Shown here: one piece after another, positions 50,021-59,482 of the stretch
Layout of the letters: each line of letters opens with the position of its first letter
How positions within the stretch are numbered: position 1 is the first letter of the stretch
Assembly (NCBI GenBank): GCA_050248955.1
Contig: JBFWRK010000014.1
Coordinates: forward strand, 1 to 64,000
DNA: 64,000 nt
Reading direction: 5' to 3'
DNA from: JBFWRK01 sp050248955
GTDB taxonomy: Bacteria > Actinomycetota > Acidimicrobiia > Acidimicrobiales > Ilumatobacteraceae
Notes under the pieces: model-generated
The model's input: only the letters and a program-made list of their open reading frames with translations
What the model was told of the DNA's origin: nothing
The model's database searches: none
Program-made: the position numbers and the translations under genes

Positions 50021-50427
50021 CAGGGCGCCTCGCCGGTCCGAGCGGGCGACGACGCGTCGGAGGAGCCGATGGCGTTCAACTCGCGCGAGCAGAAGTGCAT
50101 CGGGATCCCTGCGGTCGTCGCCGCGTCCAACAGCTGCACCACACTGCCGCGGGTTCCCGAGACGATCGTCCCCGCGGGTCGAACCCGTTCGTCGATGTCG
50201 GCCACCGCTCGCCTGACGTCGTCCACGCGCAGCCCGAGGTGGCTGAGGCCCGGTCGCGCGTCGCGCTTCTCGACTACCTCGAGCTCGAGCGATCCGAGTC
50301 GCACGAACGCGACCGCGACGTCGTTGATGGTCTCGCGTGACATGAGCTCGAACCCGAGCGCGCCCGTGAGCACGACGAGCGCCTCATCGAGCGAGATCAC
50401 GTTGACGCCGACGTGGTCGAGCTCCAT
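50020..50427 (-). CDS. VOC-family (glyoxalase/epimerase-like) protein
   Basis: The protein has about 135 residues. MELDHVGVNVISLDEALVVL is a typical first metal-binding VOC strand (His5), with ELEVVE and LSHLGLRVDDV as the second half (His near 65). It resembles methylmalonyl-CoA epimerase in length and layout, but identity is not certain. ATG 50427 overlaps the IlvD stop; GTG 50430 adds one residue. It probably catalyses an isomerisation or lyase step on the pathway of the flanking dehydratase and SDR. Confidence 0.8.
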   Translation of the reverse strand: MELDHVGVNVISLDEALVVLTGALGFELMSRETINDVAVAFVRLGSLELEVVEKRDARPGLSHLGLRVDDVRRAVADIDERVRPAGTIVSGTRGSVVQLLDAATTAGIPMHFCSRELNAIGSSDASSPARTGEAP

Positions 50428-52103
50428 CACGATGTGACTGCGCCGAATGATGCGGAGCCGACCGTGCGGGCGTACTTGGCGAAGACGCCGCGTTCGTAGC
50501 GGGGCAGTGGTTGAGTCCAGTTGCGGCGGCGCCGGTCGAGCTCTTCGTCCGAGACGGTGACGTCGATCCGTCTCGCCTCGACGTCGACGACGATGGTGTC
50601 ACCGTCTTCGACGAGTGCGAGCGGCCCGCCGACAGCGGCCTCCGGCGCGACGTGGCCGATAGCGATCCCACGTGTCATCCCGGAGAATCGCCCATCGGTG
50701 ATCAGCGCCACCGAGTCCTTCAACCCGAGTCCGATCACGCCCGCCGTGACGCGGGCCGTCTCGCGCATCCCCGGCCCGCCGATCGGTCCCTCGTAGCGGA
50801 TGATCACGGTGTCGCCCGCCTCGATCTGGCGGGCCTGGATGGCGTCGAACGCCGCCGGTTCCGACTCGAACACACGCGCCCGGCCGACGTGGCGGCGCTG
50901 GTCGGTGCCGGTGACCTTGAGCACCGACCCGTCGGGAGCGAGGTTCCCGCGCAGGACGACCCACCCGCCGTGCGCGTGGACGGGGTCCGCCAGCGGGTGG
51001 ACGACACCGTCGGGCTCCGGCAACGGCGACACGTCGAGGCGTTGCGCGAACGTCCGCCCGTCGACAGTGACCGCAGAGCCGTCGACGAGCCCGGCACGCA
51101 GCAGCTCGCGCATCACGACCGGGACACCACCGACACGGTCGAGATCCGACATCAGGTACCGCCCGGACGGCTTGAGGTCGGCGAGCTGCGGTGTGCGCAG
51201 GCTGATCTCCTCGAAGTCGTCGAGGGCCAGCTCCACGCCCGCCTCGCGGGCGATCGCCAGCAGGTGGAGCACCACATTCGATGACCCGCCGAGTGACGCA
51301 ACGACGGTGATCGCGTTCGTCAGCGACGTGCGGGTTATCAGGTCGCGGGGGCGGACATCTCTTTGCAGCGCGTCGATCACGAGCCGTCCCGACTCGTACG
51401 CGATCGCGTCGCGGCGGCCGTCCATCGCCGGAGGAGAGGCCCCGTTGACCACGGTCAGGCCGATCGACTCGATCGCCGAGCCCATCGTGTTCGCGGTGAA
51501 CATCCCACCACATGCCCCAGGGCCGGGACACACGCTCTGCTCGAGGTCGTCGAGCTCGGCCCGAGTCATCGTGCCGGCCGCCAACTCACCCCAGGCCTCG
51601 CCGAGATCCTGAATGCTGACATCACGCTCCTGGAACCGACCCGGCAGGATGCTGCCGCCGTACACGTACACCGACGGCACATTCACCCGCGCCAAGCCCA
51701 TCACACATCCCGGATTGGTCTTGTCGCACGACCCGATCGCAACCAACGCGTCGAAGTCGTACGCGGCAGCCATCAACTCGATCGAGTCGGCAATCACCTC
51801 ACGGCTGATCAGCGACGCGCCGGCATTGGCAAGCACACCGTCGCTCACCGCGATCGTGTTGAACTCCATCGGAGTTCCACCCGCGTCCGTGACTCCACGC
51901 GCAACCTCCTGCGCGAGGCGGCGGAGGTGGAAGTTGCACGGCATCGTGCCCGTCCACGTGTTCGCGATCCCCACGATCGGCCTCGCCAGATCCTCCGCCG
52001 TCAAGCCGATCGCACGCAGCATCGCCCGCGGCGCCGAGTGCCCCAACCCGCTCCGATCAGTCCGCCCCCCGCCCACCGTCGACACGTTCGCTGCCGCGCT
52101 CAC
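50427..52103 (-). CDS. IlvD/Edd-family dehydratase
   Basis: The 558-residue protein has the [2Fe-2S] thiolates of the family: Cys56 (TMPCNFHL), Cys126 (GSCDKTNPGC) and Cys198 (CPGPGACGGMFTAN). It dehydrates a 2,3-dihydroxy acid, such as a dihydroxyisovalerate or an aldonic acid. Isolation from ilvBCN and the catabolic neighbours favour a sugar-acid or related substrate over valine synthesis (inference). GTG 52103 overlaps the cupin stop (GTGA); GTG 52124 would overlap the cupin gene by 25 bp. Confidence 0.88.
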   Translation of the reverse strand: MSAAANVSTVGGGRTDRSGLGHSAPRAMLRAIGLTAEDLARPIVGIANTWTGTMPCNFHLRRLAQEVARGVTDAGGTPMEFNTIAVSDGVLANAGASLISREVIADSIELMAAAYDFDALVAIGSCDKTNPGCVMGLARVNVPSVYVYGGSILPGRFQERDVSIQDLGEAWGELAAGTMTRAELDDLEQSVCPGPGACGGMFTANTMGSAIESIGLTVVNGASPPAMDGRRDAIAYESGRLVIDALQRDVRPRDLITRTSLTNAITVVASLGGSSNVVLHLLAIAREAGVELALDDFEEISLRTPQLADLKPSGRYLMSDLDRVGGVPVVMRELLRAGLVDGSAVTVDGRTFAQRLDVSPLPEPDGVVHPLADPVHAHGGWVVLRGNLAPDGSVLKVTGTDQRRHVGRARVFESEPAAFDAIQARQIEAGDTVIIRYEGPIGGPGMRETARVTAGVIGLGLKDSVALITDGRFSGMTRGIAIGHVAPEAAVGGPLALVEDGDTIVVDVEARRIDVTVSDEELDRRRRNWTQPLPRYERGVFAKYARTVGSASFGAVTS

Positions 52104-52477
52104 TCGCCCGCCCCCACTCGCCACGGGGTGACGTCGAAGTCGTCGGGGATCGCGACCATCAGCACACGTCGCGGCTCCGACCCTGTCAACGACCGGTGCC
52201 CCTCACCGCTCGTATCCTCGGCGAACACGACGTCACCCGCGCCGATCGTCCTCGTCTCGCCGGAGCCGACACCCAGCTCCGCGGCGCCCGAGATGTTCAC
52301 GACGAAATGACGCCGTGGCGACCGCGTGTACCCGTGGGTCCGCCCGGCCGGGAAGACGCCGAACGTGATCTCGGTCGCCGGCAGCGAGACGGGTCCACCG
52401 CTCGCGTGATCGGCCAGCTCGAGGCTGCCGAAGTGCGACCGTCCATCGTCGCCGGTGAACAGGTGATGGATGCGCAT
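52100..52477 (-). CDS. cupin-domain protein heading the leftward catabolic unit
   Basis: The 125-residue single-domain cupin has THGYTRSPRRHFVVNISG near its first motif and DVVFAEDTSGEGHRS as its second motif (residues about 85-100). Such proteins often isomerise or lyse sugar acids, or sense ligands. ATG 52477 has a strong AGGAGGGG 6 bp upstream; an earlier frame start has none. It is the first gene after the divergent regulatory region. Confidence 0.82.
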   Translation of the reverse strand: MRIHHLFTGDDGRSHFGSLELADHASGGPVSLPATEITFGVFPAGRTHGYTRSPRRHFVVNISGAAELGVGSGETRTIGAGDVVFAEDTSGEGHRSLTGSEPRRVLMVAIPDDFDVTPWRVGAGE

Positions 52478-52497
52478 GCAGCCCCTCCTCGATGTCG

Positions 52498-52566
52498 CGT
52501 CGTCCCCGACGACGGCTGGACCCAATAATAAGTTGCTTGACAGAATCTCGCGCGCCGAAGGACACT
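52498..52566. promoter_or_regulatory. divergent promoter region of the two catabolic operons
   Basis: In the 149-bp gap, CGTCGTC (52498-52504) and GACGACG (52508-52514) form an inverted repeat in the leftward leader. A TATTAT -10-like element on the minus strand lies at 52530-52525. Rightward, TTGACA (52537-52542) is followed after 18 bp by GACACT (52561-52566), a modest promoter. No regulator gene is adjacent; control is probably joint. Confidence 0.4.
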
Positions 52567-52626
52567 AACCACCGTCCACGCCTCAGGGGGAGGCTGCGAC
52601 GTTTCGACCGAGAGGGGTTGGTGCGA

Positions 52627-54321
52627 ATGTCACGATCTGCAAGAGGGCTGCTCGTCGTGCTCGCTGCGATGTCGCTCGTCGCCGCCGCGTGCGGCTCGGA
52701 CGACGAGCCTGCAGCAGAGAGCACCGCCGCGCCGGCCGCCTCCGTGACCGCAGCACCGGGCGACGACTCCGAAACGACTGAGGCCGCAGCCGAGACGACC
52801 CCCGAGACCGATGCACCCGTGGCCTCCGCCGCGGCGCCGGAAGGCACGCTGCGCGTCAACGTCGCGGCGCTCTCCTCCGAGGTGCTCGACCCGAAGGCGT
52901 TCCTGTCGGCCGATCAGTACTTCTACCTGCCGATTGTGTTCGACTCGCTGTTCGTCGTCGATCCGGAGACCGGTGCAACCGCACCCGGCCTCGCTACCGA
53001 TGCGGAGATGTCCGACGATGGCCTGACGCTGACACTGACGCTGCGCGACGGAGTGAAGTTCCACGACGGATCGCCCTTCACAGCGGAGGACGTCAAGTTC
53101 AGCATCGAGCGGTACATCGCGGAAGGGTCCACCGCAGTAAGCGCCGCGCGGATCAAGGCGATGATCAAAGAGATCACCGTCGTCGACGACCACACGCTCA
53201 CGATCACGAGCGAGGCCGGGATGCCGACGATCCTCGCCGACCTCACGATGAACCCGGGCTCGACCTCGGGCTTCGTCGTGCCGAAGGCGTACGTCGAGTC
53301 CGTCGGCGACGAGGAGTTCCAGCGGAACCCGATCGGCACCGGTCCGTTCAAGTTCGAGTCGCACGAGGTCGGGCGGTCGATGACGTTCACGGCGAACGAG
53401 GACTACTGGGGCGAGGTCCCGCACGTGGCGGAGCTGCAGCTCGAGCTCGTCGCCGACGCCGCCACACGCCTGTCCAACCTGACTGCTGGGACGACCGACC
53501 TTGTCCCCGACGTGGCCGGCCCCGCGATCCTCCAGGTCGAGGGCGACTCGAATCTCCAGACGTTCACGACGCCAGGAGCGCAGGTCGCGTACATGATCAT
53601 CGGCGGCAAGGCGAACCCCGACAGCCCGCTCAGCAACGCCGACGTGCGCAACGCGCTGAGCATGGCGATCGATCGGGAAGGGATCATCGAGTCGCTGCTG
53701 TTCGGGCGTGCTCAGCCCGCGTACCTGTTCATGTTCCCGACGTCGTTCGGTTGGCCCGACAACGGCGACGAACTCACGATCCCGTACGACCCGGACGCAG
53801 CGAAGGCGCTCCTCGAGACGGCTGGGTTCGGGGACGGCTTCGACATCGGTGTCGTCGCGCGCCCGAGCGATGCCGACCCGGCGGGCGCGATTGCGCAGAA
53901 CCTCACGGCGATCGGCCTGAACGCCGAGGTGACGATCCTCGACCCCGCTGAGTGGCTGAAGAACATGCAGGACGACGCCGCGCAGGACTCGACCCGCATC
54001 TCTTTGTCGGCGCTGCCGTACCGCTACGACATCACCAGCAGCATGCTCAACCACTATCACTCGAGCGCCACGACCTACGGTCAGCCACACTCGGACGCGG
54101 AGCTCGACGACTGGGTGTTGAAGGGGACGACCGAACCGAACCAGGACAAGCGCGAGGAGTTCGTGCGCCAAGCGGTCACCCGTGCGTTCGAGGAGGACAT
54201 GTTCCTCCCCTTGTGGTACGTCGACGCCGTGTTCGGTGCGAGCTCGAACATCGAGTCGTGGACACCGCTGCCCGGTGCTCGTGAGCCGCTGAACCTGCAG
54301 AGCGTCGTGCTCGCGGACTGA
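52627..54321 (+). CDS. ABC transporter substrate-binding lipoprotein, peptide/opine family 5
   Basis: The 564-residue lipoprotein has lipobox LVAAACGS (Cys near residue 21), an Ala/Thr/Glu linker (about 25-75) and the SBP_bac_5 fold: PGLATDAEMSDDGLTLTLTL, GVKFHDGSPFTAEDVKFSIER, NPIGTGPFKF, DVRNALSMAIDRE. These bind peptides, glutathione, opines or nickel complexes. ATG 52627 has AGAGGGG 9 bp upstream. It is the first gene of the rightward operon, with permeases and ATPases complete downstream. Confidence 0.92.
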   Translation: MSRSARGLLVVLAAMSLVAAACGSDDEPAAESTAAPAASVTAAPGDDSETTEAAAETTPETDAPVASAAAPEGTLRVNVAALSSEVLDPKAFLSADQYFYLPIVFDSLFVVDPETGATAPGLATDAEMSDDGLTLTLTLRDGVKFHDGSPFTAEDVKFSIERYIAEGSTAVSAARIKAMIKEITVVDDHTLTITSEAGMPTILADLTMNPGSTSGFVVPKAYVESVGDEEFQRNPIGTGPFKFESHEVGRSMTFTANEDYWGEVPHVAELQLELVADAATRLSNLTAGTTDLVPDVAGPAILQVEGDSNLQTFTTPGAQVAYMIIGGKANPDSPLSNADVRNALSMAIDREGIIESLLFGRAQPAYLFMFPTSFGWPDNGDELTIPYDPDAAKALLETAGFGDGFDIGVVARPSDADPAGAIAQNLTAIGLNAEVTILDPAEWLKNMQDDAAQDSTRISLSALPYRYDITSSMLNHYHSSATTYGQPHSDAELDDWVLKGTTEPNQDKREEFVRQAVTRAFEEDMFLPLWYVDAVFGASSNIESWTPLPGAREPLNLQSVVLAD

Positions 54322-54353
54322 CTCCTGTGCAGTCGACTCTCACAACCGGCTTC

Positions 54354-54385
54354 GTGTGGGGGAGCCTCCCGAGGCTGCCCCACAC
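54354..54385 (+). terminator. hairpin between binding protein and permease genes
   Basis: GTGTGGGG (54354-54361) pairs with CCCCACAC (54378-54385), and GCCT/AGGC pair inside. There is no T-run. It probably stabilises the binding-protein mRNA or terminates part of the transcripts, as the livK hairpin may do. Confidence 0.6.
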
Positions 54386-54400
54386 GTCGTGCCGTGAGCG

Positions 54401-55336
54401 GTGTTCGACGAGAACGTCATGAGACGTTTCATGATGCGCCGAGCAGGCGAGTCGATCATCAGCCTGGTGGGCGTCACGTTGCTCGTGTTCGCGCTCAGCC
54501 GGGCGACCGGGGACCCGGTGCGGCTGATGCTCGGGACGGAGGGCACGCCGGATCAGATCGCGGCGATGCGCGAGCAGCTCGGCTTGAACAGGTCATTGCC
54601 CGCGCAGTACTGGCACTTCGTGTCGAACCTCGTTCAGGGCGACTTCGGCGATTCGATCAAGTACCGGCGTCCCAGCCTCGAGATGATCGCCGACCGGTTC
54701 CCGAGCAGCGTCGTCCTCGCGTTGGCGGCGATGACGATCGCCGCGACAGTCGGCATCACGGTCGGCGTGCTCTCCGCGCGCCGACCGGGCGGTCTCATGG
54801 ATGGTGGTGGGCGGTTCATCGCGTTGATGGGCCAGAGCGTGCCGACGTTCTGGGTCGGTCTGCTGCTCGTTCTCCTGTTCTCGCTGACGTGGCAGTTCTT
54901 CCCCCCATCCGGCAACAAGGGGCTCACGAGCGTCGTGCTGCCGGCGGTCACCCTCGGGTGGTACTCGACCGCCGCACTGTTGCGGGTCACGCGCTCGAGC
55001 ATGCGTGACGCGCTCGACAGTCAGTACATCGTCACTGCGCGCAGCAAGGGACTCAGCGAGCGGGTCGTGCTCGGACGCCACGCGTTGAAGAACAGCATCG
55101 TCGCGATCCTCAGCATGGGGGCGCTGCAGTTCGTCCTGCTCCTGAACGGCGCGATGGTGACGGAGAAGATCTTCAACTGGCCGGGCGTCGGATCGTTGAT
55201 GGTCGAGGCAGCCTTCGCTCGCGACTACGCGCTGATCCAAGCAGTGGTCGTCGTCGCCGCGATCCTGGTGATCGTCGTCAACCTCCTGACGGACATCGCC
55301 TATGCGGTGATCGACCCGCGGATCCGTTATCGATGA
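54401..55336 (+). CDS. ABC permease, DppB type
   Basis: The 311-residue permease has six helices, the BPD coupling loop with ARSKGLSERVVLGRHALKNS, and the DppB head (TLLVFALSRATGDPVRLMLG) and tail (DIAYAVIDPRIRY). GTG 54401 is used; ATG 54419 is possible. It forms the channel with the next permease, and its stop overlaps that start (ATGA). Confidence 0.92.
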   Translation: MFDENVMRRFMMRRAGESIISLVGVTLLVFALSRATGDPVRLMLGTEGTPDQIAAMREQLGLNRSLPAQYWHFVSNLVQGDFGDSIKYRRPSLEMIADRFPSSVVLALAAMTIAATVGITVGVLSARRPGGLMDGGGRFIALMGQSVPTFWVGLLLVLLFSLTWQFFPPSGNKGLTSVVLPAVTLGWYSTAALLRVTRSSMRDALDSQYIVTARSKGLSERVVLGRHALKNSIVAILSMGALQFVLLLNGAMVTEKIFNWPGVGSLMVEAAFARDYALIQAVVVVAAILVIVVNLLTDIAYAVIDPRIRYR

Positions 55337-56265
55337 TCGAACCGACTGCGCTCGGAGCCGGTGAACGCGCCGCCGTCCTGCTGCCCGCGGATCCGGCCGA
55401 AGAGCGCGAGAACAACGCGACCTGGTCACCGACGCGCAAGCGCCGCCGGATCCCCTACGTCCCGATCGTGATCCTCGCAACCGTGGTGCTCGCTGCCATC
55501 CTCGGCGGACGGATCACCGGCAACGACCCGCTGCAGGGCGTCCTCTCCGACTCGTTGAAGAAGCCGGTGTGGAAGCAGGGTGGCGGGTGGGACCACCCGC
55601 TCGGCACCGATCAGCTCGGACGGGACGTCTTCGCGCGGCTGATCGAAGGTGCACGGCTGACGTTGCTCGTCGCTCTCGCGGGTGTCGTGCTGTCAGGCCT
55701 GATCGGGAGCACGATCGGGATCGTCGCCGGATATCGGGGTGGGATCGTCGACAGCATCCTGATGCGCATCGCCGACGTCGTCCTCGCCGTGCCAGTGCTT
55801 GTGCTCGGGCTCGCCCTCGCCGTCATCTTCGGGCGCGGCGTCGCGAACGTGATCTTCGTGCTCGCAGTCCTCACCTGGGCGACGTACGCGCGCGTGGTGC
55901 GCAGCGAGGTGCTGAAGATCCGAGAGATGGACTACGTGCTGTTCGCGCGCATCTCCGGCGTCGGCACATGGACGATCCTGCGCCGGCACGTGCTGCCGAA
56001 CACGATGAACATCATCATCGTTCTCCTGACGCTGCAGATCGGGAGCACCGTCATCATCGCAGCCTCTTTGAGCTTCCTCGGGCTCGGCGTCCCCGAGCCG
56101 TACCCCGAGTGGGGGTTGATGCTCGCCAACGCCCAGAACTTCCTCCGTTTGGCGTGGTGGCTCGCTGTGGCGCCGGGTCTCGCCCTCGCCAGCACCGTCC
56201 TCGCCGCGAACCTCCTCGGGGATTGGGTGCGCGACCGCCTCGACCCGCACTGGAACGTCTCGTGA
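55333..56265 (+). CDS. ABC permease, DppC type
   Basis: The 310-residue permease has the DppC N-terminal helix, HPLGTDQLGRDVFARLIEGAR, the coupling loop REMDYVLFARISGVGTWTIL, and the GVPEPYPEWGLML segment typical of the family. It is coupled to both neighbours by 4-bp overlaps. Confidence 0.92.
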   Translation: MIEPTALGAGERAAVLLPADPAEERENNATWSPTRKRRRIPYVPIVILATVVLAAILGGRITGNDPLQGVLSDSLKKPVWKQGGGWDHPLGTDQLGRDVFARLIEGARLTLLVALAGVVLSGLIGSTIGIVAGYRGGIVDSILMRIADVVLAVPVLVLGLALAVIFGRGVANVIFVLAVLTWATYARVVRSEVLKIREMDYVLFARISGVGTWTILRRHVLPNTMNIIIVLLTLQIGSTVIIAASLSFLGLGVPEPYPEWGLMLANAQNFLRLAWWLAVAPGLALASTVLAANLLGDWVRDRLDPHWNVS

Positions 56266-57365
56266 CGGTGCTCCCCGACCTCCACCTCAGTGCGTCGACC
56301 AGTCGCGTCGGCCGGGACGATCCACCCGAGCATCCGCTGCTCGAGCTCGAGCGGCTCCGGACGTACTTCGTGCAACAGGACCGAACGGTGCGCGCAGTCA
56401 ACGGCGTCTCCTATCGCGTGCAGGCGGGCGAGACGCTCGCCGTCGTGGGCGAGAGCGGATGCGGCAAGAGCATCCATGCGCGCTCGATCCTCCGCCTGCT
56501 CCCGCGCGGCGGCCGGATCGTCTCGGGCGCGATCAGGTTCAACGGCGTCGACCTCACGAAGCTCGACGAACGCGAGATGCGCCGGGTACGAGGGCCGCAG
56601 ATCGGCATGATCTTCCAGGAGCCGATGAACTCGCTCAACCCGTTGCTCACGATCGGGCGCCAGCTGACGGAGCCGCTGCAGGCGCACCTCGGCATGTCGC
56701 GTCGAGACGCCCGCCTCCGCGCGATCGACCTCCTCGCGAAGGTCCGCCTACCCGACCCCGAGCGGCACCTTCGCGAGTATCCCCACCAGCTCAGCGGCGG
56801 GATGTGTCAGCGGGTCATGCTCGCCATCGCGATCTCGTGCGACCCGGTGCTGCTGATCGCCGACGAGCCGACGACTGCGCTGGACGTGACGGTTCAGGCG
56901 CAGATCCTCGACCTCATCTCCGGGCTGTGCAGCGAGACCGGGATGGCGCTCATCCTCATCACGCACGACCTCGGCGTCGTCGCCCGCTACGCGGACCACG
57001 TCGCGGTCATGTACGCCGGGAGCATCGTCGAGTACGCGCCCACCGCCGACCTGTACAGCCGGCCGGCCCACCCCTACACGCGCGACCTCCTCCGATCCTT
57101 GCCGAAGGTCGGCCAGCGATCGCAACGTCTGAACTCGATCGCCGGGAGCCCGCCTGACCTCACGATTCCGTGGGACGGTTGCGCGTACGCCCCGCGGTGC
57201 TCTTCAGCGACCGCGGAGTGCAGCACCGACGTTCCGCCGTGGTTCCAGGTCGGTCCCAGCCACGTCAGCCGGTGCTGGCGGTACATGGACGCGGTCGGCA
57301 CGCCGGTCGCCGCACCGGCTGGCGGAAAGGTGGACGAACGCGCCGGAACCGAGGTCCGACGATGA
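56262..57365 (+). CDS. ABC transporter ATPase, DppD type
   Basis: The 367-residue ATPase has Walker A GESGCGKS (about 66-73), signature LSGGMCQRVMLAIAIS, Walker B LLIADEPTTALD and switch THDLG. A C-terminal oligo-peptide HPY domain has CAYAPRC and AECST Cys clusters, as in DppD. GTG 56262 overlaps the permease stop, and the stop overlaps the next gene (ATGA). Confidence 0.92.
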   Translation: MTVLPDLHLSASTSRVGRDDPPEHPLLELERLRTYFVQQDRTVRAVNGVSYRVQAGETLAVVGESGCGKSIHARSILRLLPRGGRIVSGAIRFNGVDLTKLDEREMRRVRGPQIGMIFQEPMNSLNPLLTIGRQLTEPLQAHLGMSRRDARLRAIDLLAKVRLPDPERHLREYPHQLSGGMCQRVMLAIAISCDPVLLIADEPTTALDVTVQAQILDLISGLCSETGMALILITHDLGVVARYADHVAVMYAGSIVEYAPTADLYSRPAHPYTRDLLRSLPKVGQRSQRLNSIAGSPPDLTIPWDGCAYAPRCSSATAECSTDVPPWFQVGPSHVSRCWRYMDAVGTPVAAPAGGKVDERAGTEVRR

Positions 57366-59482
57366 GCGACGAGCTCGAGCGACCGCTCGACCGGACTGCG
57401 CCCACAACGTCCTCGCCGCTGCTGGAGGTCGACGACCTGCGGGTGCACTTCGCAGGGAGGAAGAGGCTCGGCGGGCGCCACGGCGTCGTCGTGCGTGCGG
57501 TCGACGGCGTCAGCTTCGCTGTCCAGCCGGGTGAGACGGTCGCCGTCGTCGGGGAATCGGGTTGCGGGAAGACGACGCTGGCGAGGGCGATCCTGCGCGT
57601 CAACACGCCGACGTCGGGCACGATCCGGTTCCGCGGGACGGACGTGTTCGCGGCCACCGGCCGGGATCTCACGGAGATTCGTCGCGACATCCAGATCGTC
57701 TTCCAGGACGCAACGTCCGCGATGAACCCGCGGATGCGCGTCTCCGACATCATCGGCGAGCCGCTGCGGACGCACGCGCGTGACGCGACCAAGGCCGAGC
57801 GGCGAGAGCGCGTCGCCGAGCTGATGCAAATGGTCAGTCTCGACCCGAAGATGGGCGAGCGTCATCCGCACGAGTTCAGCGGGGGGCAACGGCAGCGGAT
57901 CGCGATCGCCCGCGCGCTCGCCGTCCATCCCGCGCTGATCGTCTGCGACGAATCGGTCGCCGCACTCGACGTATCCATCCAGGCCCAGATCATCAACCTG
58001 CTCCAGGACCTGAAGGAGCAGCTCGACGTCGCGTACCTGTTCATCTCGCACGACCTGTCGGTCGTCTACCACATCGCGGACAGGGTCGTCGTCATGTATC
58101 TCGGCCGGATCGTCGAGGAGGGTCCGGTCGAACAGGTGTTGAGCGATCCGCAGCACCCGTACACCCGGGGGCTCCTCGAAGCGGTGCCGGTCCCCGACCC
58201 CTCGCTCGAAGTTGGTCGTCGCGGCGCGAACGTGATCCGTGGTGAGATCGCGTCCGCACACGCGAGCACCACAGGGTGCGCCTTCGCGGCGCGGTGCCCG
58301 ATTGCGACGAAGGAGTGCACGGAAGTCACGCCGGAGCTGCGCCTTGTGGCCTTCGCCCACACAGTGGCGTGCATCAAAGCGAAGTGCTGTGTGCCGGCGG
58401 GCGTCGACGACGACACGAGCGACCTGCGCCGGGCGGATCCTCCGGCGTCTCCCGAACGGCACGAGGTGACCATGACCACTGGAACAACAGTCAGCAACGT
58501 CGCCGGAGCGTTCGACGGCGGAATCGCGGCGCAACCCGACCGATGGCACGTGCGTCTCGACGCGTCGGTCGTGAGCGCGCTCGCGGCTGCGGGTCGTGCC
58601 GCCGCAGCGCGGCCGCTCCGGTCGATCGATCGCGCCTCGTTCGTGATCCCGGGACTCGACGTCCACGTCGAGCAGATCCTGCGGACCGTGTCGCGGACCG
58701 GCGGCGGTCCCGGCTTCGCGGTGGTCGACCGAATCCCCGTCCGCGACATGACCGAGGACGAAGTGCGCGCCGCGTACTGGATCCTCGGCCTCCACCTCGG
58801 CAATGCGGTCACCCAGAACAAGGCGGCCGATCTCATCGCCGACGTCCGGATGACCGAGACCGGCGGGTACCGCGGCTTCAACACGTCCAAGGGAGGCCGG
58901 TTCCACTGCGACTTCACGGCGCTCGGCGGATTGCTCAGCCGCCGGCGGGCACGCGAGGGTGGCCGGTCGTCGATCGCCAGCGCGGCGTACGTTCACAACA
59001 GCCTGCTCGCACGCGATCCCGATCTCGCGGCTGTGTGCTACGAGCCGTTCGCACTCGGACGCCTTCGCGAAGAAGGGCCGGACGACGCGCCGTTCAGCAC
59101 CCAGCCCGTGTTCGCACGCGACGGAGACCGCTTCGGCATGTTCTTCAATCACGCGTTGATCGTCCAGGCGCAGGAGTACCCCGACGCGGACCGGTTGTCG
59201 GACCGGCAGGTGGCCGCGTGCGATGCGATCGACGAGATCACCCAGACCAGCGGGGCAGCGTTCGAGCATTTGCTGGAGGAAGGACAGATCATGCTTTTCA
59301 ACAACCACCAGGTGCTCCACAGCCGCACGTCGTTCGACGACTTCGAGGAACCTGACGAGAGGCGGCATCTCCTCCGGCTGTGGTTGGAGGTGGACCGGCT
59401 CGAGCAGGAGGTGCCGTCGGCAGTCCACTACGACTACCGGTTCGGCAACACGGGCCTCCACGCGGACGAGGTCGTGCGGTGA
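57362..59482 (+). CDS. fused ABC ATPase (DppF type) and Fe(II)/2-oxoglutarate dioxygenase (TauD-like)
   Basis: One uninterrupted frame of 706 residues. Residues 1-340 are a DppF-type ATPase (Walker A GESGCGKTT 64-72, FSGGQRQRIAIARAL, VCDESVAALD, HDLSV, HPY tail CAFAARCPIA). Residues 341-370 are a linker. Residues 371-706 are a TauD/TfdA-type dioxygenase with iron ligands His515-x-Asp517 (RFHCDFTALGG), His653 (VLHSRTSF) and Arg in RRHLLRLW. An internal ATG at 58472 with GAGG upstream could also start the oxygenase alone. ABC ATPases joined to 2-oxoglutarate oxygenases are not an arrangement I know. No stop lies between the domains. A sequencing error or true fusion cannot be told apart here. 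Confidence 0.82.
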   Translation: MSDELERPLDRTAPTTSSPLLEVDDLRVHFAGRKRLGGRHGVVVRAVDGVSFAVQPGETVAVVGESGCGKTTLARAILRVNTPTSGTIRFRGTDVFAATGRDLTEIRRDIQIVFQDATSAMNPRMRVSDIIGEPLRTHARDATKAERRERVAELMQMVSLDPKMGERHPHEFSGGQRQRIAIARALAVHPALIVCDESVAALDVSIQAQIINLLQDLKEQLDVAYLFISHDLSVVYHIADRVVVMYLGRIVEEGPVEQVLSDPQHPYTRGLLEAVPVPDPSLEVGRRGANVIRGEIASAHASTTGCAFAARCPIATKECTEVTPELRLVAFAHTVACIKAKCCVPAGVDDDTSDLRRADPPASPERHEVTMTTGTTVSNVAGAFDGGIAAQPDRWHVRLDASVVSALAAAGRAAAARPLRSIDRASFVIPGLDVHVEQILRTVSRTGGGPGFAVVDRIPVRDMTEDEVRAAYWILGLHLGNAVTQNKAADLIADVRMTETGGYRGFNTSKGGRFHCDFTALGGLLSRRRAREGGRSSIASAAYVHNSLLARDPDLAAVCYEPFALGRLREEGPDDAPFSTQPVFARDGDRFGMFFNHALIVQAQEYPDADRLSDRQVAACDAIDEITQTSGAAFEHLLEEGQIMLFNNHQVLHSRTSFDDFEEPDERRHLLRLWLEVDRLEQEVPSAVHYDYRFGNTGLHADEVVR

